Assembly (NCBI GenBank): GCA_003694975.1
Contig: RFJH01000093.1
Location: 1-5,075, forward strand
DNA length: 5,075 nt
Reading direction: 5' to 3'
Source of the DNA: Anaerolineae bacterium
Lineage (GTDB): Bacteria; Chloroflexota; Anaerolineae; Anaerolineales; Villigracilaceae
In this document: positions 4,738-5,075 of the stretch, one piece after another
Position numbering within the stretch: the first letter of the stretch is position 1
Layout of the letters: each line of letters opens with the position of its first letter
Notes under the pieces: model-generated
Seen by the model: only the letters and a program-made list of their open reading frames with translations
Told to the model about the DNA's origin: nothing
The model's database searches: none
Translations under genes and position numbers: made by a program

Positions 4738-5028
4738 TCAACGCCATACTGCCCCGGCGCGCGGACGCGGCGCGCCACACGCGGGGCAGGTCGTCTCTTC
4801 GGGCGAGAGGATGTGACCGCAATAGGCGCACGGCTGGGGTTTCAACGCCGAGCCGCACGTGGGACACCAGGAGAAACTGGCCTGTACCGGCGTTTTGCAG
4901 GTCGGGCAGGTCAGCGGCGCCGGTGCCGCCGCCTCGCGGATGGGCGCGGGCGCGCGCGGCATGGTTTCCTGGGGCAGGGAGACCTGTTGTACCGTGCGCA
5001 GAAGGCCTCGAATGGGTCCACCACACAT
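4738..5028 (-). CDS. Small double zinc-ribbon protein
   Basis: The protein has 96 residues. After a basic, Pro/Ala-rich N-terminal region (1-38) come four CxxC knuckles. C41-PT-C44 with C55-PT-C58 makes the first ribbon; C67-AY-C70 with C81-PA-C84 makes the second, each closing with a typical CG turn. This is the double zinc ribbon (DZR/rubredoxin-like zinc finger) layout, which usually mediates protein or nucleic acid contacts and has no catalytic residues. No signal peptide or membrane segment is visible, so it is probably cytoplasmic. The ATG at 5028 is supported by AAGGAGA at 5036-5042, 7 bases upstream. The frame stays open to the window edge, but the upstream residues do not look conserved. 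It lies 13 bp upstream of the cytochrome c gene, so the two are surely cotranscribed, though why a cytoplasmic zinc ribbon pairs with an external cytochrome is unclear. The specific function is unknown. Confidence 0.8.
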   Translation of the reverse strand: MCGGPIRGLLRTVQQVSLPQETMPRAPAPIREAAAPAPLTCPTCKTPVQASFSWCPTCGSALKPQPCAYCGHILSPEETTCPACGAPRPRAGAVWR

Positions 5029-5034
5029 TGTGTG
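5022..5034. repeat. Dyad centred on the start codon of the zinc-ribbon gene
   Basis: CACACA (5022-5027) and TGTGTG (5029-5034) are perfect complementary arms around the single base 5028, which is the first base of the start codon on the minus strand. In mRNA a shorter 4-bp stem could present AUG in the loop. It may be an operator, a weak translational hairpin, or chance in low-complexity CA/TG sequence. Confidence 0.3.
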
Positions 5035-5075
5035 TTCTCCTTTTTTTCTCAGTTTGTCGCATTCGACTGGCTCAG

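Noticed and set aside
4725..4778. Upstream in-frame ATG adding 18 residues to the cytochrome
   Set aside because: It would overlap the zinc-ribbon gene and place a charged stretch before the lipoprotein signal; the ATG at 4724 has a good SD and a proper signal peptide.
1..5075. Search for tRNA, rRNA, CRISPR repeats, insertion-sequence ends or riboswitches
   Set aside because: None seen by eye. Gene packing is tight, no gap exceeds about 100 bases, and no transposase or repeated direct units are present.

Overview
The window is a stretch of GC-rich bacterial chromosome with seven genes, one of them cut by the left edge. Short intergenic gaps carry hairpins and plausible -10 boxes. The best guess for the host is a Chloroflexota (Anaerolineae-like) bacterium, probably anaerobic or facultative. 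That rests on the CAP/LysM surface protein with a long Thr/Pro 'TPTP' linker and a C-terminal membrane anchor, a style common in that group, plus CooC-type maturation ATPases and a lipoprotein cytochrome c. The placement is inference, because the window holds no rRNA or other marker gene.

Layout, left to right. Positions 2-115 (+) are the C-terminal end of an enzyme whose tail resembles the saccharopine dehydrogenase family. A strong 13-bp hairpin (123-160) follows, then a second hairpin (166-180). Positions 211-906 (+) encode a Mut7-C protein: an N-terminal ubiquitin-like domain, a PIN-like RNase domain and a zinc ribbon. This gene converges on a minus-strand block, with a bidirectional hairpin at 929-970 between them. 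All remaining genes are on the minus strand. In transcription order they are a double zinc-ribbon protein (5028-4738), a lipoprotein monohaem cytochrome c (4724-4200), a GC-rich terminator hairpin (4194-4154), a secreted CAP-LysM protein (4118-3108), a small DUF3786-type protein whose start sits at the stop of the previous gene (3105-2719), and two different CooC-like ATPases (2660-1878 and 1778-981).

How the genes may work together. The zinc-ribbon and cytochrome genes form a two-gene operon with a 13-bp gap. The CAP-LysM and DUF3786 genes form a translationally coupled pair with its own TATAAT box. Each CooC gene has its own -10-like box but could also be reached by read-through. CooC proteins are MinD/ParA-type ATPases that act in nickel insertion into carbon monoxide dehydrogenase or acetyl-CoA synthase. 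Two divergent versions, a CYC-AVN type and a CIC-PES type, sit next to a DUF3786 protein, which suggests a locus for CODH/ACS or corrinoid-protein maturation. No catalytic CODH/ACS gene is in the window.

The most unusual signals are small symmetric elements at three minus-strand gene starts. A 16-nt inverted repeat covers the start codon and Shine-Dalgarno of the first CooC gene. A perfect 12-bp palindrome sits at the predicted transcription start of the second. A 13-bp dyad is centred on the start codon of the zinc-ribbon gene. The CAP-LysM gene also appears to be leaderless.
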